The position numbers were made by a program, and so were the translations under genes. Shown in pieces: positions 43,259-52,141 of a stretch of DNA of 64,000 bases (position 1 is the stretch's first letter; each line of letters begins with the position of its first letter). The notes under the pieces are model-generated. The model did not search any database, was not told the DNA's origin, and saw only the letters and a list, made by a program, of their open reading frames with translations. The stretch is from assembly GCA_020636095.1 (NCBI GenBank), contig JACJYN010000003.1, forward strand, positions 806,001 to 870,000, in the 5' to 3' direction. This DNA is from Lewinellaceae bacterium. Its GTDB lineage: Bacteria > Bacteroidota > Bacteroidia > Chitinophagales > Saprospiraceae.

Positions 43259-43711
43259 ATGAAAATTTATCAGCATAAAACCTCCTGGGCGCCTCTGCTG
43301 GCGATAGCGTTCCTCTTTATGAGTTGCCAGCAGCAGGACAAGCTCCACGAGAAGATAGAGCCCGCCCAGATAGAACACCTTGAGAATAGTGAACTCAGCC
43401 GGCTGAAGCTGACGGAGAAAGCGGTCGAACGGATCGGGATCGAAACGGCTCCAGTGGCGGAAGAGATGATCGCCCAGAGCGAGAACCGATTGAGAACAAT
43501 TGTCCCATACTCCGCTTTGTTGTACGATGTTCAAGGCCGGGCTTGGGTGTATATCAATCCGGCGCCCCAAACTTACATCCGCAGTGAGGTCGAAGTCGAT
43601 TTCATAAAAGGAGACAAAGCGGTGCTGCATACAGCCCCGCCCCTGGGAACCCCGGTAGTATCAGTAGGTGCTGCCGAACTGTACGGTACGGAGTATGAAG
43701 TTGGCCATTAA
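43259..43711 (+). CDS. Mini-adaptor lipoprotein, unit 1
   Basis: 150 aa. Lipobox AFLFMSCQQQ (Cys ~22). The mature part resembles only the C-terminal portion of RND periplasmic adaptors: LTEKAVERIGIETAPVAEEM as in CusB/CzcB beta-barrel starts, VPYSALLYDVQGRAWVYI as the membrane-proximal strand, and a final GTPVVSVGAAELYGTEYEVGH. The lipoyl and alpha-hairpin domains, which reach TolC-type channels, are absent. It sits 114 bases after permease A and 15 before permease B, so all three are probably co-transcribed. It is an intact, repeated design: the copy at 55409 has the same layout. That it bridges the two permeases is inference. Confidence 0.7.
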   Translation: MKIYQHKTSWAPLLAIAFLFMSCQQQDKLHEKIEPAQIEHLENSELSRLKLTEKAVERIGIETAPVAEEMIAQSENRLRTIVPYSALLYDVQGRAWVYINPAPQTYIRSEVEVDFIKGDKAVLHTAPPLGTPVVSVGAAELYGTEYEVGH

Positions 43712-43726
43712 TTAAAAAAAGAAATC

Positions 43727-46700
43727 ATGTTAAGATCAATAGTAAAATCAAGCCTCCAGTACCGGTTCGTAGTGATTGGCCTGGCGATTGCCATGATGTA
43801 TTTTGGCCTCCGGCAGATCCAGGAGACGCCGGTAGACGTTTTCCCGGAATTCGCTCCGCCACTGGTGGAAGTTCAGACGATTTGCCTGGGGTTGGAATCC
43901 AATGAGGTGGAAGCGCTTGTAACTGTGCCCCTGGAGCGGGCTTTTAACGGCATTCCCGGGCTGGACGTGATGCGGTCCAAATCCGTTTCCCAGTTATCCG
44001 CCATCAAACTAATATTCGAACCGGGGGTCGACCTGATGGCTGCCCGGCAACTGGTATCCGAAAAGATCGCCACTGCCGTCCCAACCCTGCCCACCTGGGC
44101 GGCGCCTCCGCTAATGCTGCAACCCCTTTCGGCGACCAGCCGGTGCATGAAGATCGGGCTCTCCTCAGACAGCCTATCAGTAATCGACCTGTCGATGCTC
44201 ACCTACTGGAAGATCAACGACGCCATTCTGGATGTTCCCGGCGTAGCTCATGTCGCCATCTGGGGCGAGCGGATCGAATTGCAGGCGGTAGAAGTGGTGC
44301 CAGAATGGATGCAGCAATACGGAGTGACGATGCAGGATGTTATGGAAGCGACGGCAGACGCACTGGATGCCGGCCTTTTATTCTATTCCTCCGGCGCTAT
44401 GATCGGCACCGGTGGATGGGTGGAAACGGAGACCAACCGGTATGGCGTTCGGCACATCCTGCCCATCAACCGCCCGGAAGACCTGGGCGAGGTAGTGGTC
44501 AAAACGCACAATGGCCAGAAAGTATACCTGGAAAATGTCGCCAAGTTAGTGGTCGACCACCAGCAAATGTCAGGAGACGCGATCATCAACGACACGGTCG
44601 GCCTGATGCTCATCGTCGAAAAGCTACCCTGGGGAAATACCCGGGACATTACCGAAGGCGTGGAAGCGGCCATTGCCAAGATCGAACCCGGGCTGCCTGG
44701 TGTGAAGATCGATACCGAGATCTTCCGCCCGGCGACCTATATCGACATGTCGATCGACAATTTACAGGAAGCGCTGCTCATTGCCTGTGTGCTGGTGATC
44801 ATCGTCCTGTTCCTCTTCCTCAATGAATGGAGGGTCACCTTGATCAGTTGCACAGCCATTCCCTTATCATTGATGGCGGGTGCGCTGGTGCTCAACTTAC
44901 AGGGCGCCACCATCAACACTATGATCCTGGCGGGCTTCGTGATTGCCCTCGGCGCTGTAGTGGATGACGCCATCATCGACGTGGAGAACATTATGCGGCG
45001 TTTGCGCGAGGCGAGAAAAGAAGGGGTTACCCAATCTCCTTTCCGCATCATCCTCGAAGCGTCGATCGAAGTGCGGGGCGCTATCATCTATGCTTCCCTG
45101 ATCGAAGTGGCAGCCCTGATCCCGGTCTTCTTTATGGGGGGCTTGTCCGGAGCATTCTTCAAGCCGCTGGCTTCCGCCTACGCGATCGCTATTATGGCCT
45201 CTATGGTGATTGCCTTGACCATCACGCCGGCGATGTGTTACATCCTTTTGCGCAATGCAGAGCTCCACCGCCGCGAGTCGGCCCTGATGAGATGGCTGCA
45301 CGGTGTATACCAAAGTATCCTGGCCCGCCTTATCGGCAAGCCGGTGCATGCTTACGCTGTGGTGGGTATCTTTACCCTGATCGGCCTGCTGATCATTCCT
45401 CGTCTTGGACAGTCGCTCCTGCCTTCCTTTAAAGAACGAGACTTCCTGATGCACTGGGTGGCCAAGCCGGGCACGTCCTGGCCAGAAATGAATCGCATCA
45501 CCATGAAAGGCAGTAAAGAGCTGCGCTCCATAGAAGGGGTGCGCAACTTCGGGGCCCACATCGGGCAAGCCTATTATATGGATGAGGTTGTGGGTATGAA
45601 TTTCGGCGAAAACTGGATCAGCGTCAGCCCGGAGGTGGACTATGACGAGACGGTGGCAAAAATTCAGGAAGTAGTGGATGGCTACCCGGGCCTGTATCGC
45701 GATGTTTTGACCTACCTGAAAGAAAGGATCAGAGAAGTACTCACCGGGGCCTCTGAGGCTATCGTAATCCGCCTGTACGGCCCCGAACTGGAAGTACTCC
45801 GGGACAAGGCCCGGGAGGTAAGAGATAAGCTGGAAGGTATCGAAGGCATCATCGACCTGCACGTCGAGCTAAATGAAGAGATACCCCAGGTCCAGGTTCG
45901 GGTTAACCTCGAAAAGGCAAAACAGTACGGCCTGAAGCCCGGCGACATTCGCCGTATGGCCACCACCTTTGTAGCCGGCGAAGAAGTGGGCGACATTTTC
46001 CGGGGAGGTAAGGCCTATGATGTCAACGTCTGGAGCGTGCCCGAAGCGCGCGCCAGCCTCACCGACATCCAGAACCTGCCCATCGATGTTCCGGGCGGCG
46101 GTTATATCCGCCTGCAGGACGTGGCCGATATTGAGATCGTTCCCACTCCTAATATCATCAAACGGGAAAACCTCACCCGCCGCCTCGACGTGGCCGCCAA
46201 TGTGCGGGGGCGCGATCTCGGTTCAGTCATAACCGACGTCGAAAGCGCCCTGGCGGGAGTGGATTTCCCTCTGGAGTATCACCCGGAGGTACTGGGCGAA
46301 TACGCCGAACGGCAGGCAGCCCAGCGACGGATGGCGCTCTTTGGGGGCCTGGCGCTGATGGCCATTTTCCTGCTCCTGCATGCCGCTTTCCAAAGCACGC
46401 GGCTGGCCGTCCTGTCGATCCTTTGCCTGCCGATGGCCCTGGTTGGCGGCGTGATGGCTGCCTACTTCGGTGGAAACAGCATTATCTCCCTGGGCTCCCT
46501 GGTCGGATTCCTGACCATCCTTGGCATTGCCGCCCGGAACGGGATCATGATGATCAACCACTTCCAGCACCTGGAAACCGAGGAAGGCATGGCCTTCGGG
46601 CGGGAGTTGGTGATCCGGGGCGCACAGGAACGCCTGGCCCCCATCCTGATGACCGCAACGACCACCGGCCTGGCCCTGCTGCCCCTGGTGATCGCCGGCA

Positions 46701-46822
46701 ACGTCCCGGGCCATGAGATCGAACTGCCGATGGCGGTCGTGATCCTGGGCGGGCTGCTTACCTCCACCCTGCTTAATCTTTTGGTAATACCCCTGCTATA
46801 CCTGAGATTCTATCGACCATGA
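43727..46822 (+). CDS. RND efflux permease B, unit 1 (CusA/CzcA-like)
   Basis: 1031 aa, a second RND permease distinct from permease A. Typical features: VDVFPEFAPPLVEVQTICLGLESNEVEALVTVPLE near the N terminus (in parts), TM4 ALGAVVDDAIIDVENIMRRL with conserved Asp pair, and LTILGIAARNGIMMINHFQHLETEEG in the second half. AWVAKPGTSWPEMNRIT lies in the porter region. Pairing of two unequal permeases recalls MdtB/MdtC heteromers, but there is no direct evidence for assembly here. The stop precedes a chimeric pseudogene by 30 bases. No outer-membrane factor gene follows. Confidence 0.88.
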   Translation: MLRSIVKSSLQYRFVVIGLAIAMMYFGLRQIQETPVDVFPEFAPPLVEVQTICLGLESNEVEALVTVPLERAFNGIPGLDVMRSKSVSQLSAIKLIFEPGVDLMAARQLVSEKIATAVPTLPTWAAPPLMLQPLSATSRCMKIGLSSDSLSVIDLSMLTYWKINDAILDVPGVAHVAIWGERIELQAVEVVPEWMQQYGVTMQDVMEATADALDAGLLFYSSGAMIGTGGWVETETNRYGVRHILPINRPEDLGEVVVKTHNGQKVYLENVAKLVVDHQQMSGDAIINDTVGLMLIVEKLPWGNTRDITEGVEAAIAKIEPGLPGVKIDTEIFRPATYIDMSIDNLQEALLIACVLVIIVLFLFLNEWRVTLISCTAIPLSLMAGALVLNLQGATINTMILAGFVIALGAVVDDAIIDVENIMRRLREARKEGVTQSPFRIILEASIEVRGAIIYASLIEVAALIPVFFMGGLSGAFFKPLASAYAIAIMASMVIALTITPAMCYILLRNAELHRRESALMRWLHGVYQSILARLIGKPVHAYAVVGIFTLIGLLIIPRLGQSLLPSFKERDFLMHWVAKPGTSWPEMNRITMKGSKELRSIEGVRNFGAHIGQAYYMDEVVGMNFGENWISVSPEVDYDETVAKIQEVVDGYPGLYRDVLTYLKERIREVLTGASEAIVIRLYGPELEVLRDKAREVRDKLEGIEGIIDLHVELNEEIPQVQVRVNLEKAKQYGLKPGDIRRMATTFVAGEEVGDIFRGGKAYDVNVWSVPEARASLTDIQNLPIDVPGGGYIRLQDVADIEIVPTPNIIKRENLTRRLDVAANVRGRDLGSVITDVESALAGVDFPLEYHPEVLGEYAERQAAQRRMALFGGLALMAIFLLLHAAFQSTRLAVLSILCLPMALVGGVMAAYFGGNSIISLGSLVGFLTILGIAARNGIMMINHFQHLETEEGMAFGRELVIRGAQERLAPILMTATTTGLALLPLVIAGNVPGHEIELPMAVVILGGLLTSTLLNLLVIPLLYLRFYRP

Positions 46823-46852
46823 ATTTATTATTAACCGTAAAAGCACTTAAAA

Positions 46853-47150
46853 ATGACTAGCAAAAACCTAATGCTTGCCCTGCTTCCATCTTGTGCTTTG
46901 CCTTCAGTAAGGACGACGATCCGGGCGTTAATGACGAGCCGTCCTTCCTTGTCCCGGAAAATTATACCTTTTCCCGGAACGGGCAAACAACTAATGCTCG
47001 GCAGATATACAGCCATGCGCCAGGGCTCAGCATCGGAGGCCGTGGCCTGGACCCCAACCGCTCGGCCAACTTCAACACCCGTCAGAATAGGTATGACATC
47101 AGCGCTGACGCCCGGGGTTATCCAGAGAGTTGCTTCACGACAAAAACCAC
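46853..47150 (+). pseudogene. Chimeric fragment: lipoprotein N terminus joined to a TonB plug piece
   Basis: Starting at ATG 46853 and shifting frame at a T3 run (~46896), it reads an N-terminal signal-like stretch, then SKDDDPGVNDEPSFLVPENYTFSRNGQTT. That resembles the start of DUF4856-type lipoproteins (from memory, uncertain). It then continues without a break into NARQIYSHAPGL...IGGRGLDPNRSANFNTRQNRYDISADARGYPES, which is unmistakably the plug of a FecA-like TonB receptor. About a dozen plug residues are missing before GGRGL. It is GC-rich, unlike the AT-rich receptor that follows. A deletion joined two genes, and the product is now decaying. Confidence 0.65.
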
Positions 47151-47218
47151 TTCTAGTGACCGAGGGGTGTATAGCAAAAAACTCAATATTTAGTAACCAG
47201 AATCTTAAAAGTAGAAAG

Positions 47219-49500
47219 ATGAAAAAAAATATACATCTTTTAAAGAACCTATTAACATTAGTGCTTATTTGCACTTTCTCGCCAACTTTTTCGCAGAATG
47301 GGCCTGGTGCAATTCAAGGTATAGTAACCTATGGCGAGGGAATACTCGTTTCAGATGCAAATATTACTGTACGCAAGGGTTCGGAAGAAATAACCGGAAC
47401 CACTACAGATACAGATGGAAAGTTCAGTATAAAAGGCCTGGAGTTTGGGAATTACGAAATTACCTTCAAGCACATTTCTTATGGAGAAGTAATTAAGTCT
47501 TTCAGGCTGACGAATAACAAGGCTAAAACCATGAATGTTGCGCTGGAAGGTGACGTGTTTGATTTAGCCGATGTCATTGTGTCAAGTACCTCGAGGAACC
47601 TGAACGACATAAGCCGGCTGCCGAGTGTGAAAGGTACGGCTATATATGCATCCAAGAAGAATGACGTTGTTCTTCTGGATAAAATCAATGCAAACCTTGC
47701 CGTAAATAATCCTCGTCAGGTTTTTGCAAAAGTGGCAGGAACCAATGTTTGGGAAAATGATGGCACTGGTATTCAATTAAATGTATCAAATAGAGGATTG
47801 AGCCCAAACAGATCTTGGGAATATAATACTCGCCAAAATGGGTATGATATCGCCGCTGACATTATTGGCTATCCGGATAATTATTATACGCCAACCATGG
47901 AGGCTGTTGAGAGAATTGAAGTAGTGAGAGGAGCAGCATCTTTACAATATGGTACTCAAATGGGGGCATGATGAATTTTAAGATGAAAGAGGCTCCGAAA
48001 AAAGGACTTTGAATACAACACCAAGCAAACAGTGGGATCCTATAACTTATTCAATTCTTATAATAGTATTGGAGGACGAAAAGACAAAGTTGAGTACTTC
48101 GGTTATTTTCACCATCGAAGTGCCGATGGGTGGAGAGAAAATGCTGATTACAGGATAAATAGTGGATATGTATCCGCTAAGTATCAGGTTAATGACAAAT
48201 TAAAAATTGGTGCGGAATTTACGAAGATGGGATACACCTTGCACCTGTCGGCAGGGGTGACGGATGAACAGTTTAAAATTGACCCGCAGGCTTCTAATAG
48301 GGAACGAAATTGGTTTCATGTGGAGTGGAATTTACCGGCGATTACATTGGATTATGATTTTGGAAATGGCACCAAACTTTCAATGAAAAACTTCGCAGTA
48401 CTTTCTAGTAGATATAGTGTAGAACAAACTGATCCAGTCAATATACCCGATGATGGTGGTTTTCGGGATTTAAGACGGGATGAGTATAGAAATTATGGTT
48501 CGGAGATTAGATTTTGAAACCCTATAAGATGTTTCGTGATACAAGGAACACCTTTTGATTGGGGTAAGAGTGTACGATGGAAAAACAACAAGAGGCCAGG
48601 GATTAGGAACGGATGGCAGAGATCCTGATTTCAGCTTTATCAACCCTAATGCGTTGGAGTACAATAATTATACGTTTTACACAACAAACTATGCGGTTTT
48701 TGGAGAACATATTTTTCAAATAACTCCAAGACTATCCGTTACTCCTGGTTTCAGGTATGAGTATATCAAAGTTGATTTTGATGGCTATTTTAATGACGAT
48801 GGTAAATTGATGTTTGAAGATCGTACAAACACGAGAAGTTTCCCTTTGCTAGGTGGAGGAATTCAATATCAAATCAATGATGAGATAAATTTTTATGCTA
48901 ACATTACGGAAGGATTCAGAGGGGTTCATTTCAATGATATGAGGGTTGAAAATCCTAATCTTGAAGTTGATCCTGATGTCAAGGATTCAGATGGTTATAA
49001 TGCCGACGTAGGTTTTCGGGGGCAAATTGGACAGCTTCTTAGTTTTGATATCAATGCATTTATACTTGCCTACAATGACAGAATTGGCGTAATAACTCGC
49101 GAAATTGATGGCGAACCACGCCTTTACAGAACCAATATTGCCAACTCAAGGAATAGGGAATAGAGTCGTTTGTTGAATTTAATCTTTTAAAAGCAATTAA
49201 TCCAAGTGCTCCATACTCTTTAAGTTTATTTAGTTCGTATGCCTATATCGATTCAGAGTATTTAAATTCACAATTTAAAGGAAATAGGGTCGAATTAGCA
49301 CCTGAGCATCTTTTTAAGGCGGGTATAACTTTCAAGGGTTACCATTTTTCAACCACTTTGAACTATACCAATACCAGTAGCCAATATTCTGATGCGAATA
49401 ATACGGAATTTACGGAGACAGGAAACCAAGGATTAATTCCGGCATATGAGGTTTTTGATTTGTCAGCAAATTATGATATAAAATACTATATTGGTATAAT
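47219..49500 (+). pseudogene. FecA-like TonB receptor, frameshifted and truncated
   Basis: Signal peptide (MKKNIHLLKNLLTLVLICTFSPTFSQ), carboxypeptidase-like domain (IQGIVTYGEGILVSDANITVRKG) and plug (VNNPRQVFAKVAGTNVW, NRGLSPNRSWEYNTRQNGYD, MEAVERIEVVRGAASLQYGTQ) are clear. The barrel then continues through five reading-frame changes: G5 at ~47963, A6 at ~47999, T4 at ~48513, T4 at ~48552 and G3 at ~49158. Each is repaired by one base in the run. The frame ends near ~49490 (FDLSANYDIKYYIG), lacking the last ~45 residues. Base composition is much richer in A+T than flanking genes, suggesting recent transfer. Ferric-citrate-type uptake is implied by resemblance only. Confidence 0.85.
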
Positions 49501-50444
49501 AATTGTTGATACCTATTTACGTGAGCTACTAGTCATTAGTTCTTTCAGGCTGCCGGGGTATTCCGGTAAACGGTCAGAACTCGATCACCCCGTGAGCGCG
49601 GAGATATCTGGGTTGATCTGCTGAGACCGTGTTTTTCAGTTTCGTGCCTTCTTCAAGACGCACGAACCTGGGTTCGCAAGTTGCCATCAGATAGAATTTA
49701 CGAGTGGTCAGTGCGCTGATCCTTATTAAGCTAACGTCGCGAATATCGATTCACGTCCGCTGAGAATAATGTTGCAGGGTTTGAACTCTTAGTTCGGGCT
49801 TTTTGCTGTAGGCTTTAATGGAAAACCTACCAGCTGCACATGCGCAAGAACTAGTAGAATACCACGTCTGATGAAGCGTGATTTTATAATGAAGTCGATG
49901 CCGACAGTGCGACGAGAATGGAAAGGCGTTTAGTTAGTACTTTTCCTTAAGATAATGCAGCCCACTGGAAACCAGTTTAAGTTTTAGCCTTGTCCCAGTA
50001 TAAAGAAATCTATACAGTTGAGCCCCAAGTGCGATTGACACCAGCCGTTTTTAGCTCATCTTTTTACCGTGGTATCGTCACGTTATTCATAAAATACGTT
50101 ATATCATTTATCTACTTCAAAGTTGAAGGCAAGAAAATGCTCCAGAATATTGAATGGTATGCCGGCTCACATCAGAGCAAACAGTTGCCAGGGGGCGGAG
50201 CAAAGTTACAAAAGCGACGCTGTTTGGTTTAGGCCTATAAAAGGCGCCTGGTTTTCTATCATACGCTTGGCCAGATCTCGGCGTGAGGTTTATCAGCTTA
50301 TGGCTGTAGCCAGCTGGCGGGAGATCATCCTCCGACCCAGCGAACATGACTAGTTATCCCGGCCCTGGTTTAATACCAGCTGAACCCCGGCTTTATTACC
50401 TCACTTTAGCATTCAAAATTTAGCGTTAAGGACTATACGAAACA
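49501..50444. other. Gene-free region, probable debris
   Basis: 944 bases following the receptor breakpoint. Only short frames are present and none resembles a known family. Sequence around 49560-49630 (GATCACCCCGTGAGCGCGGA) has a different composition from both sides and could mark an old insertion boundary. No RNA gene was recognised. Confidence 0.4.
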
Positions 50445-50680
50445 TACTCTACACCTGGGGAGGCTTGACAAGCGTAAAAGCTTGTCAAGCCTTACCCACC
50501 TGCCAGAGTATAGAGATGCTGCTTGTGTTTCAGCCTTCCTGGCTGAAACCACAGGCAGAGCTTTGGTCATCAATCATTCCAAGCTATACTCCCCTCAAAG
50601 ACAAGTCGTTCCCTCTTGAAAAAACCGTATCGGTAAAATGTAAGAGCTTGTCCAAATTTCGGCCTTCAAGCCGAAAACAG
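50445..50680. repeat. Three consecutive REP-like hairpins
   Basis: Hairpin 1: AGGCTTGACAAGC/GCTTGTCAAGCCT (50461-50492), extended by TACTCT/AGAGTA (50445-50510). Hairpin 2: GTTTCAGCC/GGCTGAAAC (50527-50549). Hairpin 3: TTTCGGC/GCCGAAA (50657-50676). Hairpins 2 and 3 share the pattern TTTCRGCCTTC. They replace the 5' end of the haem-binding gene. Confidence 0.65.
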
Positions 50681-50695
50681 TTCATTTTTTGCTTA

Positions 50696-51040
50696 GATGA
50701 GGCGTGGGCCAGGATCATAAAGGACGCCTGTTACGACTGCCATTCTCACGAGACGAAGTACCCCTGGTATGCCAGCGTAGCCCCGGTTTCCTGGTGGATC
50801 GGCCATCACATCGAAGAAGCGCGCGGCCACCTCAACTTTTCAACCTGGGCTGCCTACGATGCAGAAAAGAAAGCCCATAAAGCAGAGGAATGCGCGGAAG
50901 AAGTGGAAAAAGGCCTGATGCCGTTAAAGCCTTACGCGAAAATGCATTCGGAGGCCCGCCTGAGCGATGAACAACGGGAGCGGTTGATCTCCTGGTTTAA
51001 ATCGGTGGAGGAACGGGAAAAATTGGGGTTGGCAAGGTAG
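50696..51040 (+). pseudogene. Haem-binding domain protein, N-terminally truncated
   Basis: The conserved part reads IIKDACYDCHSHETKYPWYASVAPVSWWIGHHIEEARGHLNFSTW (in segments), with the single CxxCH haem motif and the WPWY/APVSW signature of the Bacteroidota haem-binding domain family. C terminus LMPLKPYAKMHSEARLSDEQRERLISWF is complete. The usual N-terminal TM helix and linker are missing; in their place are REP-like hairpins. The open frame extends upstream to 50465, but that part is hairpin sequence and not protein-like. It is possibly a small cytochrome-like membrane protein once, now probably not exported. Confidence 0.75.
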
Positions 51041-51340
51041 GTGCTGTTGAGCAACCGGGCTGATGTTTGGAACACCCTGGCTCTTCGTCCGCCGAAGCTT
51101 CATGCGAAGGAGGATACACATTTACACAATCCAGAAAATGTCCAGTTGTATGGCAACAAAGTAGAACTATGCCAAAGGGGAGTTAAATAGTTATAAAAAA
51201 AGGGAATTTTACATACTATTTATTTTGATAGCATTGCTTTGTTTTTAATATGTAATTACTACTTAGTTGATAGCTTTATAATGATTTTAGGAGGTTTTTA
51301 CCTTTAAAAATCAATTTTTTGCAAAAAAATACACTTTATT
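51041..51340. other. AT-rich spacer before RND unit 2
   Basis: No gene seen. AT content rises sharply from 51180, and the end merges into the conserved promoter region of unit 2. Confidence 0.4.
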
Positions 51341-51361
51341 TTAAAAAAAATATACAATTAA

Positions 51362-51392
51362 TTTGTTGACTGCTTGGTTTTTTTATAAATTG
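51362..51392 (+). promoter_or_regulatory. Promoter of RND unit 2
   Basis: TTTG/TTG at 51362-51368 and TAAATTG at 51386-51392, 17 bases apart. The -7 element is one T short of TAnnTTTG. Upstream sequence (TTTTAAAAAAAATATACAAT then TTTGTTGACT) is nearly the same as before unit 1. Confidence 0.55.
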
Positions 51393-51397
51393 ATTTC

Positions 51398-52141
51398 CGT
51401 ATTAGATATAGTTCTACTTTGGATTTCTATTAGCCAATTTAAGCTATTGTATTAGGATAATACTGCAAAGACAAAACGTACCCGGTCGCCAACGAAAAAT
51501 GAATCTGAAACAAGGAACGGATTCAAAAACGTACATTGCTTCTTTTCTGACATGCATTACTAAGTAAATGGATTCCTTTTATGGAATCCAGGACACTCTT
51601 CCCGAAACGTCTAATTTCACAAAAGAACAGAAGGTTTAGCTGTTCCCCATTAGGTTGTAAAAATCACTGTGGAATATTAATTCGTAGCTTCATTATCAGA
51701 GGTTATGCGATCCTTCATTCCCCCCCCCAGGAAGGATTGCGATGATGAAGAACCCAGTTGATCCGGAAATTTTTACGTTCCCAATTACGTAAACGCAACT
51801 CTGTTTATCGTTAATCTAATTATTGGATAGAAGGGTTTTATCGCCCAGCATTGCACGATTGTCTATCCAATAGCCTGGCCACTCAATTGTCGATATGGCA
51901 ACAGGGTGAAGGTGACGTTAGCGTACCACTGAAGGAGTCTGCCATTTCGCATCCTTGCCTGATAACCGTCAGGCCGAAGGGCTGGATTGGTATGAGCAGA
52001 TGATGTACCGTAATAGCACCGTATCCATTTTTCCGGTTCTCTAAACATCACAGCATTCCCAAAACGACGAATTAGAATTGAGCCCTACTTGTATCAAGGC
52101 AGGGAGGGCATTGTTGTATAGTTAACTAAAACCTAGTTATT
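51398..52141 (+). ncRNA. Long structured 5' leader of RND unit 2
   Basis: About 740 bases. Hairpins: GGATTCC/GGAATCC (~51570-51590); the C-loop hairpin (51707-51740); TATTGGATAGA/TCTATCCAATA (51821-51872); GCCTGA/TCAGGC (~51958-51975). A 22-codon frame starts at ATG 51499. Apart from the promoter and C-loop hairpin it shows no obvious similarity by eye to leader 1, yet the order (C-loop, then two stems) is the same. Confidence 0.5.
51707..51740 (+). promoter_or_regulatory. C-loop hairpin, copy 2
   Basis: Stem GCGATCCTTC/GAAGGATTGC encloses ATT, nine C, then AG. Relative to copy 1, a T-A pair became C-G (both sides changed) and an A-T became G-T, so pairing is preserved. Confidence 0.65.

Noticed and set aside
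46891..47193. Separate 100-aa gene from the plug fragment
   Set aside because: It is a decayed chimera: the plug is internally deleted, and the N-terminal signal is in another frame.
50643..50660. Third copy of the RGAGCYTGTYGG foldback terminus (AGAGCTTGTCC...)
   Set aside because: Only the first ~10 bases match and no inverted partner was found downstream.
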